Shown one piece after another: positions 18,678 to 28,306 of a stretch of 64,000 nt of DNA. The translations under genes and the position numbers were made by a program. Source of the stretch: Megaera sp965229545 (GTDB taxonomy: Bacteria; Pseudomonadota; Alphaproteobacteria; Rickettsiales; Rickettsiaceae); NCBI GenBank assembly GCA_965229545.1, contig OZ245887.1, forward strand, positions 186,001 through 250,000. The letters are read 5' to 3'. The number at the start of each line of letters is the position of its first letter. Positions within the stretch are counted from its first letter, which is position 1. A model generated the notes under the pieces. The model was not told the origin of the DNA. It saw only the letters and a program-made list of their open reading frames with translations, and did not search any database.

Positions 18678-19809
18678 TTACTCTGGCCTTTAAATATTGA
18701 ACATTATATAGTAGCATAAGCTATTTCTTTCTTTTTAAAATAATTTTGAATTTTTATACCATTAAACTGAATTTGTGTTAAATAGGACCGTACATTAATT
18801 GTTAAATCTTTTACTGATTTTAGTACTCGAAAATTATTGGAGTTAGCTTTGACATCTTGGTTTACAAGTTCTTGTGGATTCATATCAGGACAATATGATG
18901 GTAAATAAAACAATTCTAGCTTCTCCTTATGTCTTTCTACATAAGCTTTTACCTTTTTACTGTGATGCACTCTATGATTATCTAATATCAAAAATATTTT
19001 CTGCTTAATTTGTCTGATCAGTCTACCTAAAAATTCAATACACTTTTTGCTGGTAAAATTATCTTCAAATACCATCCAGTTCATAAACCCTTGCGGACTA
19101 ATAGCAGCTAGCATATTACATTTAAATCTTGAGCCACTTCTCTTGATTGCTGGGGTCTTGCCTTTAAGACCATATGTTTTACCTCGATTATCTGTTGATT
19201 GTATCCCCATTTCATCTCCCCAATAAATTCTAGCACTTTCTTTCATTGCACGAGACTTGATTTCTGGATATGTGACTGTTAACCATTCTTTTATCTTCTC
19301 TGGATTACGTTGATAGGCTGATTTAATTGGTTTTTGAGACGTAAAACCCAATCTATTCATAATTTTTCTTATAGAACGCCTGTTATACTGATAAAGGTAA
19401 TTGGATTCTATATATTCTTGTACCACTTTACTATTCCATAACGTATAATCCATTCCCAATTCATCAGGTGTATGTGATAAAATTTTAGATTTTAATTCCT
19501 CTTCTTGATTTTTACTGATTTTAGATCCTGTTCCTACCTTTACTCCTCGCTTCTTATAGCGAAAGCTTTCTTCCTTATAAATTTTGTACTCTTTAAGATA
19601 TTTCCATATAGAACTCCTAGAAAACCCAAAGGTAATAGATGCTTGTTTCTTGCTTATTCCATGTATAACTATTGCTTCCACTGCTTTCTTTCTTAATATC
19701 TTGAGATCGCTTGGTGATAATTTTTTATTAGACATTTTGTTATTACTCTTGATACAATATCATTATATCATTTCTCTAATGTTAGTTCAATATTTAAAGG
19801 CTGGAGTAA
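18678..19809 (-). mobile_element. IS630-family element, copy 2
   Basis: 1132 bases with TTACTCYGGCC ends and flanking TA (18676-18677, 19810-19811), inserted in the transposase of IS256 copy B. Insertion can be reversed exactly, since removing one TA restores the IS256 sequence seen in copies A, C and D. Carries an intact transposase. Confidence 0.96.
18704..19735 (-). CDS. IS630 transposase, intact
   Basis: 343-residue DDE transposase. The N-terminal helix-turn-helix (SKKQASITFGFSRSSIWKYL) spans residues about 28-47, and a second DNA-binding helix region lies before residue 135. The catalytic triad is Asp174 (YWGDEMG), Asp252 (LILDNHR) and Glu289 (MNPQE). The full frame is open, unlike copies 1 and 3, so this copy and copy 4 are candidates for the active source. 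It moves by cut-and-paste into TA. Confidence 0.95.
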   Translation of the reverse strand: MSNKKLSPSDLKILRKKAVEAIVIHGISKKQASITFGFSRSSIWKYLKEYKIYKEESFRYKKRGVKVGTGSKISKNQEEELKSKILSHTPDELGMDYTLWNSKVVQEYIESNYLYQYNRRSIRKIMNRLGFTSQKPIKSAYQRNPEKIKEWLTVTYPEIKSRAMKESARIYWGDEMGIQSTDNRGKTYGLKGKTPAIKRSGSRFKCNMLAAISPQGFMNWMVFEDNFTSKKCIEFLGRLIRQIKQKIFLILDNHRVHHSKKVKAYVERHKEKLELFYLPSYCPDMNPQELVNQDVKANSNNFRVLKSVKDLTINVRSYLTQIQFNGIKIQNYFKKKEIAYATI

Positions 19810-20242
19810 TATATGCAAGAGGGATGACTGTCAGTGAGATACAGGACCATTTAGAGGAGATATACCAGACCAATATTTCCAAGGACCTTATATCAACTGT
19901 CACTGACGGAGTAATAGAAGAAGTTACTACATGGCAAAACAGGTCCCTAGACGATGTATATCCAATATTATATTTGGATTGCATACACGTTAAAGCAAGG
20001 GATAATCATACAGTAATTAACAAAGCGGTATATCTTGCAATAGGTGTTAACATGGAAGGGAAAAAGGAATTACTGGGGATCTGGGTCGGTAAAAATGAAG
20101 GTTCTAAGTTTTGGATGCAGGTTGTAACTGAGCTAAAGAACAGAGGGATAAAACAGATATATGTAGCATGCGTTGATGGATTAAAAGGCTTTCCTGAAGC
20201 CATAAATAGCATTTATCCTAATACGATTGTACAACTCTGTAT

Positions 20243-21615
20243 GAGTCAATCATTTATTTTGTGTAAGTTGTTGTATTTTTTAATTCCAGTAAATCATGCC
20301 TAAAATCCCCGCATAAAATTTCAAATTGATTCAATGCCAAAGACCAATTTTTAATCGGCATGGTCCATTTTTTGGCAGCATTTTTTAGAGCCAAAAATAC
20401 GATTTTTTAAAATAGACTTATCATCTGGAAAAACCCCTTTATTGTTGATGATTTTTCTGATTTGACGATTTATCGATTCTATCGTATTGGTAGTATAAAT
20501 TACCCGCCTAATCTCATCAGGAAAAGCAAAAAGAGGAATAATCCCGCTCCAATTCCTTTGCCAAATATCAGAGATCACAGGATATTTATTATCCCATTTA
20601 GCAGCAAACGATTTTAGCTCCAGATATCATATTTCTTCGCTGTTTGCAGTGTAAATCCTTTTAAGATCCGCTGTGACCGCTTTTAAATCCTTATAAGAAA
20701 CATATTTTACAGAATTCCTCGCCATATGTACTATACAGAGTTGTACAATCGTATTAGGATAAATGCTATTTATGGCTTCAGGAAAGCCTTTTAATCCATC
20801 AACGCATGATACATATATCTGTTTTATCCCTCTGTTCTTTAGCTCAGTTACAACCTGCATCCAAAACTTGGAACCTTCATTTTTACCGACCCAGATCCCC
20901 AGTAATTCCTTTTTCCCTTCCATGTTAACACCTATTGCAAAGATATACCGCTTTGTTAATTACTGTATGATTATCCCTTGCTTTAACGTGTATGCAATCC
21001 AAATATAATATTGGATATACATCGTCTAGGGACCTGTTTTGCCATGTAGTAACTTCTTCTATTACTCCGTCAGTGACAGTTGATATAAGGTCCTTGGAAA
21101 TATTGGTCTGGTATATCTCCTCTAAATGGCTATGTATCTCACTGACAGTCATCCCTCTTGCATATAGTGAAATCACTTTATCATCAAAACCACTAAATCT
21201 CCTAACTCCTTCAGGAATCAATTGAGGTTCAAATTCTCCTTCCCTGTCCCCTTGAAACATCTACGGTAATCTGATGACCGTCGTCATCTATAATCGTTTT
21301 TTCATAACTGCCGTTGCGACGATTATTATCGCTCTTGATTATCTTACTATGTTTAGAATAACCTAGATCGTGTTCTAATTCACTTTCAAGAATTCTCTCT
21401 ACTATTTGCTTTTTAAGTTTATTAAATAATCCACCCGCGACCAAATAATTCAGATGGATCTGCTTTTGATAGTAATTCTTCGACTAATTTAGTATTTATA
21501 TCTACTTCTTTTTCTGCTAATTTTTTAGCCATTTTTTCCTCTGTATTTAAGTTGCTTTTTTATAGTATCTTCTACTATATCCTTTTGCAACTTACGCAAA
21601 CTATATGACAGACTC
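20243..21615 (-). mobile_element. IS256-family element, copy C
   Basis: 1373 bases from GAGTCAATC at 20243 to GACTC at 21615. It lies head-to-head with truncated copy B on its left and against another IS256 terminal fragment on its right. No matching target duplication is visible at the two flanks, which points to deletion or recombination after insertion. Confidence 0.88.
20254..21532 (-). pseudogene. IS256 transposase, multiply disrupted
   Basis: Carries the family's shared lesions (extra G in CGCGGGTGG; extra G at CAAGGGGACAGG; in-frame TGA at 20627-20629). It also has private ones: an extra A near 20940 (GCAAAGATATACC) that truncates the middle block, and an extra T near 20402-20407 that ends the C-terminal block early. 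No functional product expected. Confidence 0.85.
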
Positions 21616-21769
21616 GCTTTTGATAGTAATTCTTCGACTAATTTAGTATTTATATCTACTTCTTTTTCTGCTAATTTTTTAGCCATTTTTTCCTCTGTAT
21701 TTAAGTTGCTTTTTTATAGTATTTTCTACTATATCCTTTTGCAACTTACACAAACTATATGACAGACTC
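21616..21769 (-). mobile_element. IS256 terminal fragment
   Basis: 154 bases repeating the transposase-start end of IS256, from GCTTTTGATAGTAATTC to the terminal repeat CATATGACAGACTC-like end at 21769. It is a second, nearly identical end placed in tandem after copy C. Probably what remains of an older insertion into the IS630 remnant on its right. Confidence 0.85.
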
Positions 21770-21916
21770 ACTAAAATCAGTAAAAGATTTAACAATTAAT
21801 GTACGGTCCTATTTAACACAAATTCAGTTTAATGGTATAAAAATTCAAAATTATTTTAAAAAGAAAGAAATAGCTTATGCTACTATATAATGTTCAATAT
21901 TTAAAGGCCAGAGTAA
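21770..21916 (+). mobile_element. IS630 remnant (transposase C-terminal end)
   Basis: 147 bases matching the end of IS630 that codes for the transposase C-terminus (SVKDLTINVRSYLTQIQFNG) and the terminal repeat ending CCAGAGTAA, followed by TA at 21917-21918. Plus orientation, opposite to the four complete IS630 copies. The rest of the element was lost at the IS256 junction. Confidence 0.88.
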
Positions 21917-22002
21917 TAATTATCCCATCTTCGTTCTACATTTAAATATTTACAGTAATCCTCTTGATATATTTCATGTAACTCATTACAGAAAGAAAAC
22001 AT
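21917..22002 (-). pseudogene. N-terminal stub of an unknown gene, cut by IS630
   Basis: A minus-strand ATG at 22000-22002 opens a frame of 28 codons (MFSFCNELHEIYQED then YCKYLNVERRWDN) that runs straight into the IS630 terminus. The regular composition suggests a real coding start. The remainder is not found at any other IS630 junction in this window. Family not recognised. Confidence 0.4.
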
Positions 22003-22145
22003 TTTTACCTGTATTTACGCTTGACGAGTGCTTTAAAGCTGGTTATAATCCGTTAAATTTTTATCGTTGACTTACGGCTTTATAAGATTTCTTAAATCAC
22101 TCTTTTAGATATAAAGAAGCTTCGCAGCCCTACGACTAAAAATAA

Positions 22146-22178
22146 CTTAAAACATAAGATATTTTAAGTTTTTTTTTT
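22146..22178 (+). terminator. putative terminator ahead of tlc
   Basis: A 7-bp stem CTTAAAA/TTTTAAG (22146-22152 and 22162-22168) followed by a run of ten T on the plus strand. It lies 20 bases before the tlc start, so it may end read-through from the IS block or act as an attenuator. The stem is all A/T except one pair, hence weak. Confidence 0.35.
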
Positions 22179-22198
22179 GTCATAGGTGTTATTAAGCA

Positions 22199-23695
22199 AT
22201 GTCGCAATCAGACTCAGATCATTTTGAAAGTAAAATCAGAAATATTCTTTGGCCTATAAAAAGATCTGAACTAGCTAAATTTGTACCCATGGCAACTTTG
22301 ATGTTTTGTGTTTTATTTAACCAAAATATTTTAAGGATCTTAAAAGACAGTATATTAATTTCTGAAATTAGTGCTGAGATAACCAGTTTTGCCAAGGTAT
22401 ATTGCGTAACCCCAGCGGCAACAATATTTGTTATCATTTATGCAAAGCTTATAAACCACTTAACTTTTGAGAAAATATTCTACCATCTTGTTGCTTTTTT
22501 CAGCGGCTTTTACGTAATTTTTGCATTCATATTATATCCAAATATCGATTTTTTTCATATGAATGGAGAAAAATTGGATTACCTGATGTCTGCGTACCCT
22601 CATTTTAAATGGTATATAGCTATTCTCGGTAATTGGGGTTATATAATATTTTATACTTTATCTGAATTATGGCCTAACGTTTTCTATATTTTACTTTTCT
22701 GGCAATTAGCTAACGAAATAACTTCCACCAGAGAGGCAAAAAGATTTTACACTTTATTTTCCCTTTTTGGTAATTCTTCTGTAATCGTTGTGGGTCTTCT
22801 TATGCTAAATCTGTCTTCTGAAGAAAGTATAACCAGGAAATTATTTACTATTTCTGATAGTAAAATCCTACTTACTCAAATATCAACAACTTTTGTTGCT
22901 CTTTCTGCCATATTTTCGTGTATACTTGTTAGATACATAACAAAAAGAGTGATGACTAATCCTAATTTATATTTAAGACCACCTGAAGAGTTGTCTAAAA
23001 ATAAAATGGGATTAATTGAGAGTTTTAAATATATCGCTCGTTCCAAATACCTTTGGTTAATGCTTATTTGTTCAGCTTCATTTGGATTATCCATGAACCT
23101 AGTAGAGGCTGTTTGGAAAGCAAAGATTAAAGAACTCTACCCAAGCGTTACGGAATTCGCAGCTTTTAGCAGTATTTATATTCTCTGGACGGGAATTATA
23201 ATAATGATTTTAACTATAGTGGGAACTAACATAATGCGTACTAGAAGCTGGTTTACTGCTGCAGTTATTACACCAATTGTTATTCTAATTACCGGAACTC
23301 TGTTTTTTGTACTGGTTGTTTTCGATGAAGAAATTTTTTCTTTTTATGAAGGGACAATTATAACTACTCCTCTTGCACTTGCAGTGTCAGTAGGAGCAAT
23401 CCAAAATATTCTTTCAAAAGGGTCAAAATATTCTATTTGGGATACTTCAAGGGAGATGCTTTATATTCCTCTTGACCAAGAACTGCGAACTAAGGGGAAA
23501 GCAGCAGTAGATGTGATTAGCCCTAAAATCGGAAAATCTGCTAGTGGGCTTGTTCAATCCGTAATTTTTACTATATTACCAACAGCAACATATAATAGTA
23601 TTTCTTCTAATTTAATGGTAATATTTATAGTTGTCTGTCTATTATGGATATATTCAGTAAGAAAAATATATTTTGAATATCAAAAAATATTTTAA
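22199..23695 (+). CDS. tlc: ATP/ADP translocase (nucleotide transport protein Tlc)
   Basis: Exchanges bacterial ADP for host ATP, the energy-parasitism transporter of Rickettsiales and Chlamydiae. 498 residues with about twelve transmembrane helices. Family landmarks: the N-terminal RNILWPIKRSELAKFVPM, FCVLFNQNILRILKDS, ELWPNVFYILLFWQLANEIT, EAKRFYTLFSLFGN and the C-terminal LDQELRTKGKAAVDVI. Rickettsias carry five paralogues; which one this is cannot be told here, and some transport other nucleotides. Intact, with IS elements ending about 280 bases upstream. Confidence 0.95.
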   Translation: MSQSDSDHFESKIRNILWPIKRSELAKFVPMATLMFCVLFNQNILRILKDSILISEISAEITSFAKVYCVTPAATIFVIIYAKLINHLTFEKIFYHLVAFFSGFYVIFAFILYPNIDFFHMNGEKLDYLMSAYPHFKWYIAILGNWGYIIFYTLSELWPNVFYILLFWQLANEITSTREAKRFYTLFSLFGNSSVIVVGLLMLNLSSEESITRKLFTISDSKILLTQISTTFVALSAIFSCILVRYITKRVMTNPNLYLRPPEELSKNKMGLIESFKYIARSKYLWLMLICSASFGLSMNLVEAVWKAKIKELYPSVTEFAAFSSIYILWTGIIIMILTIVGTNIMRTRSWFTAAVITPIVILITGTLFFVLVVFDEEIFSFYEGTIITTPLALAVSVGAIQNILSKGSKYSIWDTSREMLYIPLDQELRTKGKAAVDVISPKIGKSASGLVQSVIFTILPTATYNSISSNLMVIFIVVCLLWIYSVRKIYFEYQKIF

Positions 23696-23766
23696 ATAGC
23701 TTCTTACAGATTAACAGATTTCTGCAATATCCAGGCCACTAGTTATAATCGTAGCAATTTTCTCAA

Positions 23767-25575
23767 CTAGAAGTTTTGCCCGATACCAAAATATAACTGA
23801 AAAGCTTTATCAACCTTTTTCCTTGGTTTAACTGGAAAACCTACATCTAGCCTTAAAGGTCCAAAATCTGTAAAGTATCTAATACCAGCTCCAAAACCGT
23901 GGTACATTTTTTTATCAAGCTCCGGAGTAGTGGAGCTAAATACATTACCACTGTCAAAAAATACTACGAGACCAATATCATTTTTTATCTTAGTTCTAAG
24001 CTCAATGTTGCTTAAAATCATCGAACGACCTCCGATCGGATGATTTTTCTGATCAATCGGTCCTGCAAGCTGGTAAGCATATCCTCTTACCGAGCCAACC
24101 CCGCCGGTATAAAACCTTTCATTTGCCGGTATTTTCGCTGATTTTGCTCCACTAATTACACCAGCTGAAATCTTTACGGCTATAACCAGATCGAACTTAG
24201 TTCTAAAAGGAGTGTATTTAGCTGCTATAATTTCATTTTTAAAGAACGATCTAGCTCCAGTTTTGGTAGAAAAAAAAGGCTCTGTTTTAAACTGTAATTC
24301 AAGGCCTTTACGAGCATCTAAAATATTATCTCTCGTATCGCGCTTGATAAATAATGGAATTGAGAGAAAAGAAAAGTCCTTTGAACCTTGCGTCTCTTTA
24401 ACAACACTATAAGAATATTTACCCGAAATACCTGTTGTCCATATATTAGTTAACTTTCTTTCTATACCGACAGACAACATACCTTCTCTATTATCATAAG
24501 CTTTTGAGGTAGTATTTTCTCCGGAAAGTCCTATTTTCAAAGTCTGATTATCTTGTTTATAAAAGGGTTTAGTAAATTCAAGATCGATAATTTGTTCCTT
24601 TTGATTAGCTGAAATTTTAGTTTTTACTGTTTCTCCGTTACCAAAAAAGTTTTTATGACTCCACCCTGCAGTAGCACCGAAACCTAAATCAGTTCCATAG
24701 CTGAAACCGGCTTTTACACTTCTATGTTTCTGTTCTTTTAAATCAAATACTATTGGTACTTTACTATCCTTGTCGGTATGATCTGGTATTTCGGGATTTA
24801 TTATTCCAAAAAGTCCTGTTTTTTGTAAAGACTTTTGGGTTTCTTTGATCAGAGAAGGTCTAAAACATTGGTCATTTTTAAATGGAATTAATTTTCGGAC
24901 ATAATCCGGATTTACAGAACGTAGACCTTTAAAATTAACTGATTTAATTGCAGCATACGGTCCTGCATTAATTATAAAATTTATTATAATAGTATCATCG
25001 GAATTATCAATAATAGCTTCGTGTGTTACATCTAAGCTTAAAAGGCAATTATCTTTTTCTATATCTTTAGCAAGTATTTTTTCAGAGTCTATAACATTAG
25101 CAGCTATTGCAAAATCTCCTTCTTTAATTTTAAGGCCGGTAATGTCCGGTACATGTATGTTATGGTTACTATTTTCTGCATATTTCACAATAATTTTTTT
25201 TATTTTATACCTTTCCCAGCCATTGACATAAAAGATAATCTCATTTTTTGTTTCTGGAAATTCAGTCTCGATAGTTGCATCGTAATATCCTTCTGAATGT
25301 AGGTATCTTAAAAAAGATTTTTTACCTTCGCTTTCCCAGTAGGCTTTTTGGTTTATGGTATTATATAATTTGGCAGTTTTTTCCATATTTCGGACCAGTT
25401 CGTTCAGTTTTTTTATAACTGCTTTTATAGAACTTTCAGCTTCTGGATGTTCTTTAACGATTAACTTAATAGAAGTATATTTTAGCTCTTTTGCACGGGC
25501 AATATAAGGTGCGCTAATAAAGAAAACTGTAGACAGCAGTATTATTACATAATAAAAATAAAATTTATTGGCCAT
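23767..25575 (-). CDS. tamA: TamA/BamA-family outer membrane protein
   Basis: Omp85-superfamily protein of 602 residues: signal peptide (about 1-28), POTRA-like repeats to about residue 265 (for example SVNFKGLRSVNPDYVRKLIP), then a C-terminal 16-strand barrel with GAGIRYFTDFGPLRLDVGFP and a final aromatic (IGQNF). Length and domain count fit TamA rather than BamA, which has five POTRAs. It would help insert barrel or autotransporter proteins. Last gene of the mlaE-mlaF-tamA cluster, 21 bases after mlaF. Confidence 0.85.
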   Translation of the reverse strand: MANKFYFYYVIILLSTVFFISAPYIARAKELKYTSIKLIVKEHPEAESSIKAVIKKLNELVRNMEKTAKLYNTINQKAYWESEGKKSFLRYLHSEGYYDATIETEFPETKNEIIFYVNGWERYKIKKIIVKYAENSNHNIHVPDITGLKIKEGDFAIAANVIDSEKILAKDIEKDNCLLSLDVTHEAIIDNSDDTIIINFIINAGPYAAIKSVNFKGLRSVNPDYVRKLIPFKNDQCFRPSLIKETQKSLQKTGLFGIINPEIPDHTDKDSKVPIVFDLKEQKHRSVKAGFSYGTDLGFGATAGWSHKNFFGNGETVKTKISANQKEQIIDLEFTKPFYKQDNQTLKIGLSGENTTSKAYDNREGMLSVGIERKLTNIWTTGISGKYSYSVVKETQGSKDFSFLSIPLFIKRDTRDNILDARKGLELQFKTEPFFSTKTGARSFFKNEIIAAKYTPFRTKFDLVIAVKISAGVISGAKSAKIPANERFYTGGVGSVRGYAYQLAGPIDQKNHPIGGRSMILSNIELRTKIKNDIGLVVFFDSGNVFSSTTPELDKKMYHGFGAGIRYFTDFGPLRLDVGFPVKPRKKVDKAFQLYFGIGQNF

Positions 25576-25596
25576 TACGTAGTTCTAATTATTTAC

Positions 25597-26358
25597 TTAG
25601 ACCTCGAAAGGCCCAGATGATAATCCATTAATAAATTGAAACATATAAGGATTATCTGTTGTATCCATTTCCTCTTTAGTTCCAGACCATTGGATTTTAC
25701 CGTTATGGATTAACACCACCTCTTTAGCAATTCTTCTAACGCTATTCATATCGTGGGTAATAGCTATTGTTGTTGCCCCTAGCTCTTCTCGAATTTTAAT
25801 AATTAAATCATTAATAACATTGGCCATGATAGGGTCAAGGCCTGTAGTTGGTTCATCAAAAAAGATAATTTTCGGGTCTGTACAGATTGCTCGCGCTAGG
25901 GATACCCTTTTTTGCATTCCACCTGATAATTCAGCCGGATACAAGTTTAATATTCTCTCAGAAAGACCAACTGATTTTAATTTTTTAAGGGCTAATTCTT
26001 TTATTTCCTCTCTTTTTAAGGAATATAATTTCTGGGCAAAGAAAGTGATATTTTCACTGACACTTAAGGAGTCAAATAATGCACCACCCTGGAAAAGAAA
26101 GCCACAGTTTTCTAAAATTTTCAAGCGAGCTTTAGGGGAAATATTTACTGTTTCTTGATCATCAAACATTATGCTGCCCTTATCAGGCGTTAGAAGTCCT
26201 ATCATTGTTTTAATTAGAACCGACTTTCCCGTACCTGACCCCCCCAAAATAACGAGAGAACTATCTTTTTTCACATCAAGGTCTATTCCGTCTAGTACTT
26301 TATGACTACCAAATGCTTTATGTAAATTACGAACTTTTATTTTTATAATGTCTGCCAT
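25597..26358 (-). CDS. mlaF: Mla-type phospholipid ABC transporter ATPase
   Basis: Cytoplasmic ATPase of the MlaFEDB lipid transporter, 253 residues. Walker A GGSGTGKS is at 39-46, the signature LSGGM at 144-148 and Walker B FFDEP at 166-170. The MlaF/Ttg2A features IGLLTPDKG and FQGGALFDSLSV are present. It starts 11 bases downstream of mlaE. mlaD and the periplasmic parts are not in the window. Confidence 0.92.
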   Translation of the reverse strand: MADIIKIKVRNLHKAFGSHKVLDGIDLDVKKDSSLVILGGSGTGKSVLIKTMIGLLTPDKGSIMFDDQETVNISPKARLKILENCGFLFQGGALFDSLSVSENITFFAQKLYSLKREEIKELALKKLKSVGLSERILNLYPAELSGGMQKRVSLARAICTDPKIIFFDEPTTGLDPIMANVINDLIIKIREELGATTIAITHDMNSVRRIAKEVVLIHNGKIQWSGTKEEMDTTDNPYMFQFINGLSSGPFEV

Positions 26359-26369
26359 AATGTAATAAA

Positions 26370-27143
26370 TTAGCTAAAAAATAACTCAGTAATTAAATAA
26401 TTACTCAGTAAAATTAGTATTGAAGACGATACCACAGCGTCGGTAGTTGCTGTTCCCACACCTTTGGCCCCCTTATTTGAATGATAACCATGATAACAGC
26501 TCATTATTGCTATTATAAAACCAAATACTGCTGCCTTAACTAAACCGGAAACTACGTCAATAGTTTCTAGATATTCAACTGTATTTTTAATGTAAGTAAT
26601 ACCATTAAAACCAAGTTTATAAACACTAACTAGATAACCGCCCATTACCCCTATAATATCACCAATCAACACAAGGCACGGCATGGTAAGCACAGATGCA
26701 ATAACTCTTGGAACTACCAGATATTTAATTGAATCAGTAGATAACGTAAATAAAGCGTCAATTTGCTCAGTAACTTTCATAGTACCAATTTCAGCTGCGA
26801 TTGCCGCTCCTACTCTTCCTGCAACCATAAGACCAGCAAGTACAGGACCAAGTTCCCTAGTTATAGAAAGGACCACGACAGTCGCAATTGAACTTTCAGC
26901 AGAAAATCGTGAAAAGCCTATGTAGCTTTGTAGAGCTAAAACTGCTCCGGAAAAAACAGCAGTCATCGCTACTACCGGTAAGGAAAAATAACCCATAAAA
27001 ATTATCTGCCGTAAAATCAAACTCAAATAAAATGGCCTTCTAATTAGCCCGCTAATGGTTTTCGCAATAAAAATTGAAAGAATTCCCACTTCCTGAAAAA
27101 AATCAAGAGTTTTGCGTCCTATATACTGTAGGGGTAAAAACAT
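26370..27143 (-). CDS. mlaE: Mla-type phospholipid ABC transporter permease
   Basis: Inner-membrane permease of 257 residues with five to six hydrophobic segments. The MlaE family block GRVGAAIAAEIGTMKVTEQIDAL is seen at about residues 108-130, with GPVLAGLMVAGR before it and the GGYLVSVYKLG loop after. It works with MlaF to move phospholipids between the membranes. First gene of a three-gene run with mlaF and tamA. Confidence 0.92.
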   Translation of the reverse strand: MFLPLQYIGRKTLDFFQEVGILSIFIAKTISGLIRRPFYLSLILRQIIFMGYFSLPVVAMTAVFSGAVLALQSYIGFSRFSAESSIATVVVLSITRELGPVLAGLMVAGRVGAAIAAEIGTMKVTEQIDALFTLSTDSIKYLVVPRVIASVLTMPCLVLIGDIIGVMGGYLVSVYKLGFNGITYIKNTVEYLETIDVVSGLVKAAVFGFIIAIMSCYHGYHSNKGAKGVGTATTDAVVSSSILILLSNYLITELFFS

Positions 27144-27202
27144 AATAATTTTATATTATTTAGGTTTAACATAATTAATAACATCACAACTTAGCTAACA
27201 CA

Positions 27203-28306
27203 TTAATATTTATAAATTTTATGATACCTATTGCCAAGCATAGTTAATATTTCATAACCGTTTGTTCCAGCCAGATTTGCAATTTTATCAAAGCTCATAT
27301 TTTTTCCTATAATTTCTACAGTTTGTCCTAAAAATAAATCTTCTGGCGGTACTTTAGTAACATCAACGGTAATTAAATCCATTGACACTCGTCCTATTAC
27401 AGGAGCTGGATTGTCCTTAATAAATACTATCCCTTTGTTACTTAACGACCTTGGGTATCCGTCAGCATACCCTAAAGGCACAGTAGCAATAAGATGTCTT
27501 TCTTCAAGCACATAAGTTCTATTGTACCCAACATGCTGGCCCTTATCCAGATCTTTTATCTGTATTATAGGAGCTTCCAGAGTTACTGGATTTTTAATAA
27601 TGGATTCTGGTAGATAAGGAGTCGGATTAACTCCATAAATAGCCACACCCGGCCGAGCAATGTCAAAATGATATTCGGGCCCTAAAAAAATTCCACTAGA
27701 ATTTACTAGACTTTTTTTTGTATTTGGAAATAATGATGTAACTTCCTCAAATTTCAGTAATTGTTCTTTATTTACTTGATTGTCAGGTTCTTCGGAGGAG
27801 GATAAATGACTCATAACGCATAAAACATCTAGCTCATTAGTACTTTGTACTAAATCATTAATTTCTCCTTCCGGTATACCAAAACGATTCATTCCTGTAT
27901 CAATATGTAAAAAACAGGGCAATTTTTTATTTAATTGATGTGAGAGATTTCGCCATAATTCTGATTGTTTAAAGGAATTTAAAACCGGAATAAGATTGTA
28001 GTTAATAAACTCATTTTGGTCAGAAGTAAAATAACCATTTAAAACACATATATTTAGGTTTTTATGGTTTAAATTCTCTTTATCAAATCTTTCTCTTAAG
28101 GTTACCCCTTCGTCTGTATTTGCTACAAAAAAATATTTACAACCGAAATTAGCAAGAATAGGTGCTATCCGTTCTGCTCCAAGGCCATAACAATTAGCTT
28201 TAACTGCTGCTCCTACCTCAGCTAGTGTACAAATTTTTTGTAAAATCCGGTAATTATCCCTTACAATATCCAGATCTATTGTAAGAGTACATTTTGAAGT
28301 GATCAT
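27203..28306 (-). CDS. alr: alanine racemase
   Basis: PLP enzyme making D-alanine for peptidoglycan, 367 residues. The PLP lysine is Lys36 in AAVKANCYGLGA; the second catalytic base tyrosine is in HVGYNRTYV; the family block CFLHIDTGMNRFGI, the sheet GVAIYGVNP and the C-terminal GRVSMDLITVDVT are all present. The ATG overlaps the coaD TGA (ATGA), so the pair is translationally coupled. Intact. Confidence 0.95.
   Translation of the reverse strand: MITSKCTLTIDLDIVRDNYRILQKICTLAEVGAAVKANCYGLGAERIAPILANFGCKYFFVANTDEGVTLRERFDKENLNHKNLNICVLNGYFTSDQNEFINYNLIPVLNSFKQSELWRNLSHQLNKKLPCFLHIDTGMNRFGIPEGEINDLVQSTNELDVLCVMSHLSSSEEPDNQVNKEQLLKFEEVTSLFPNTKKSLVNSSGIFLGPEYHFDIARPGVAIYGVNPTPYLPESIIKNPVTLEAPIIQIKDLDKGQHVGYNRTYVLEERHLIATVPLGYADGYPRSLSNKGIVFIKDNPAPVIGRVSMDLITVDVTKVPPEDLFLGQTVEIIGKNMSFDKIANLAGTNGYEILTMLGNRYHKIYKY

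Larger units (their letters stand above)
18227..20242 (+). mobile_element. IS256-family element, copy B, split by IS630 and truncated
   Basis: Plus-oriented copy starting with GAGTCTGTCATATAG at 18227. It is interrupted at its TA (18676-18677) by IS630 copy 2 and resumes at 19812 with the exact continuation (TTCAC-TA-TATGC in the other copies). It then runs to ACAACTCTGTAT at 20242, where copy C begins in the opposite orientation. The 3' third of copy B is missing. Confidence 0.88.
18310..20242 (+). pseudogene. IS256 transposase, split and truncated
   Basis: From the ATG at 18310 (MAKKLAEKEVDIN) the frame breaks at CGCGGGTGG (about 18405) and after CAAGGAGACAGG (about 18595), then is cut by IS630 copy 2. 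After the IS630 it continues YARGMTVSEIQDHLEEIY to NTIVQLC and is cut by copy C. The first two lesions are at the same sites as in the other copies. No functional product expected. Confidence 0.85.
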
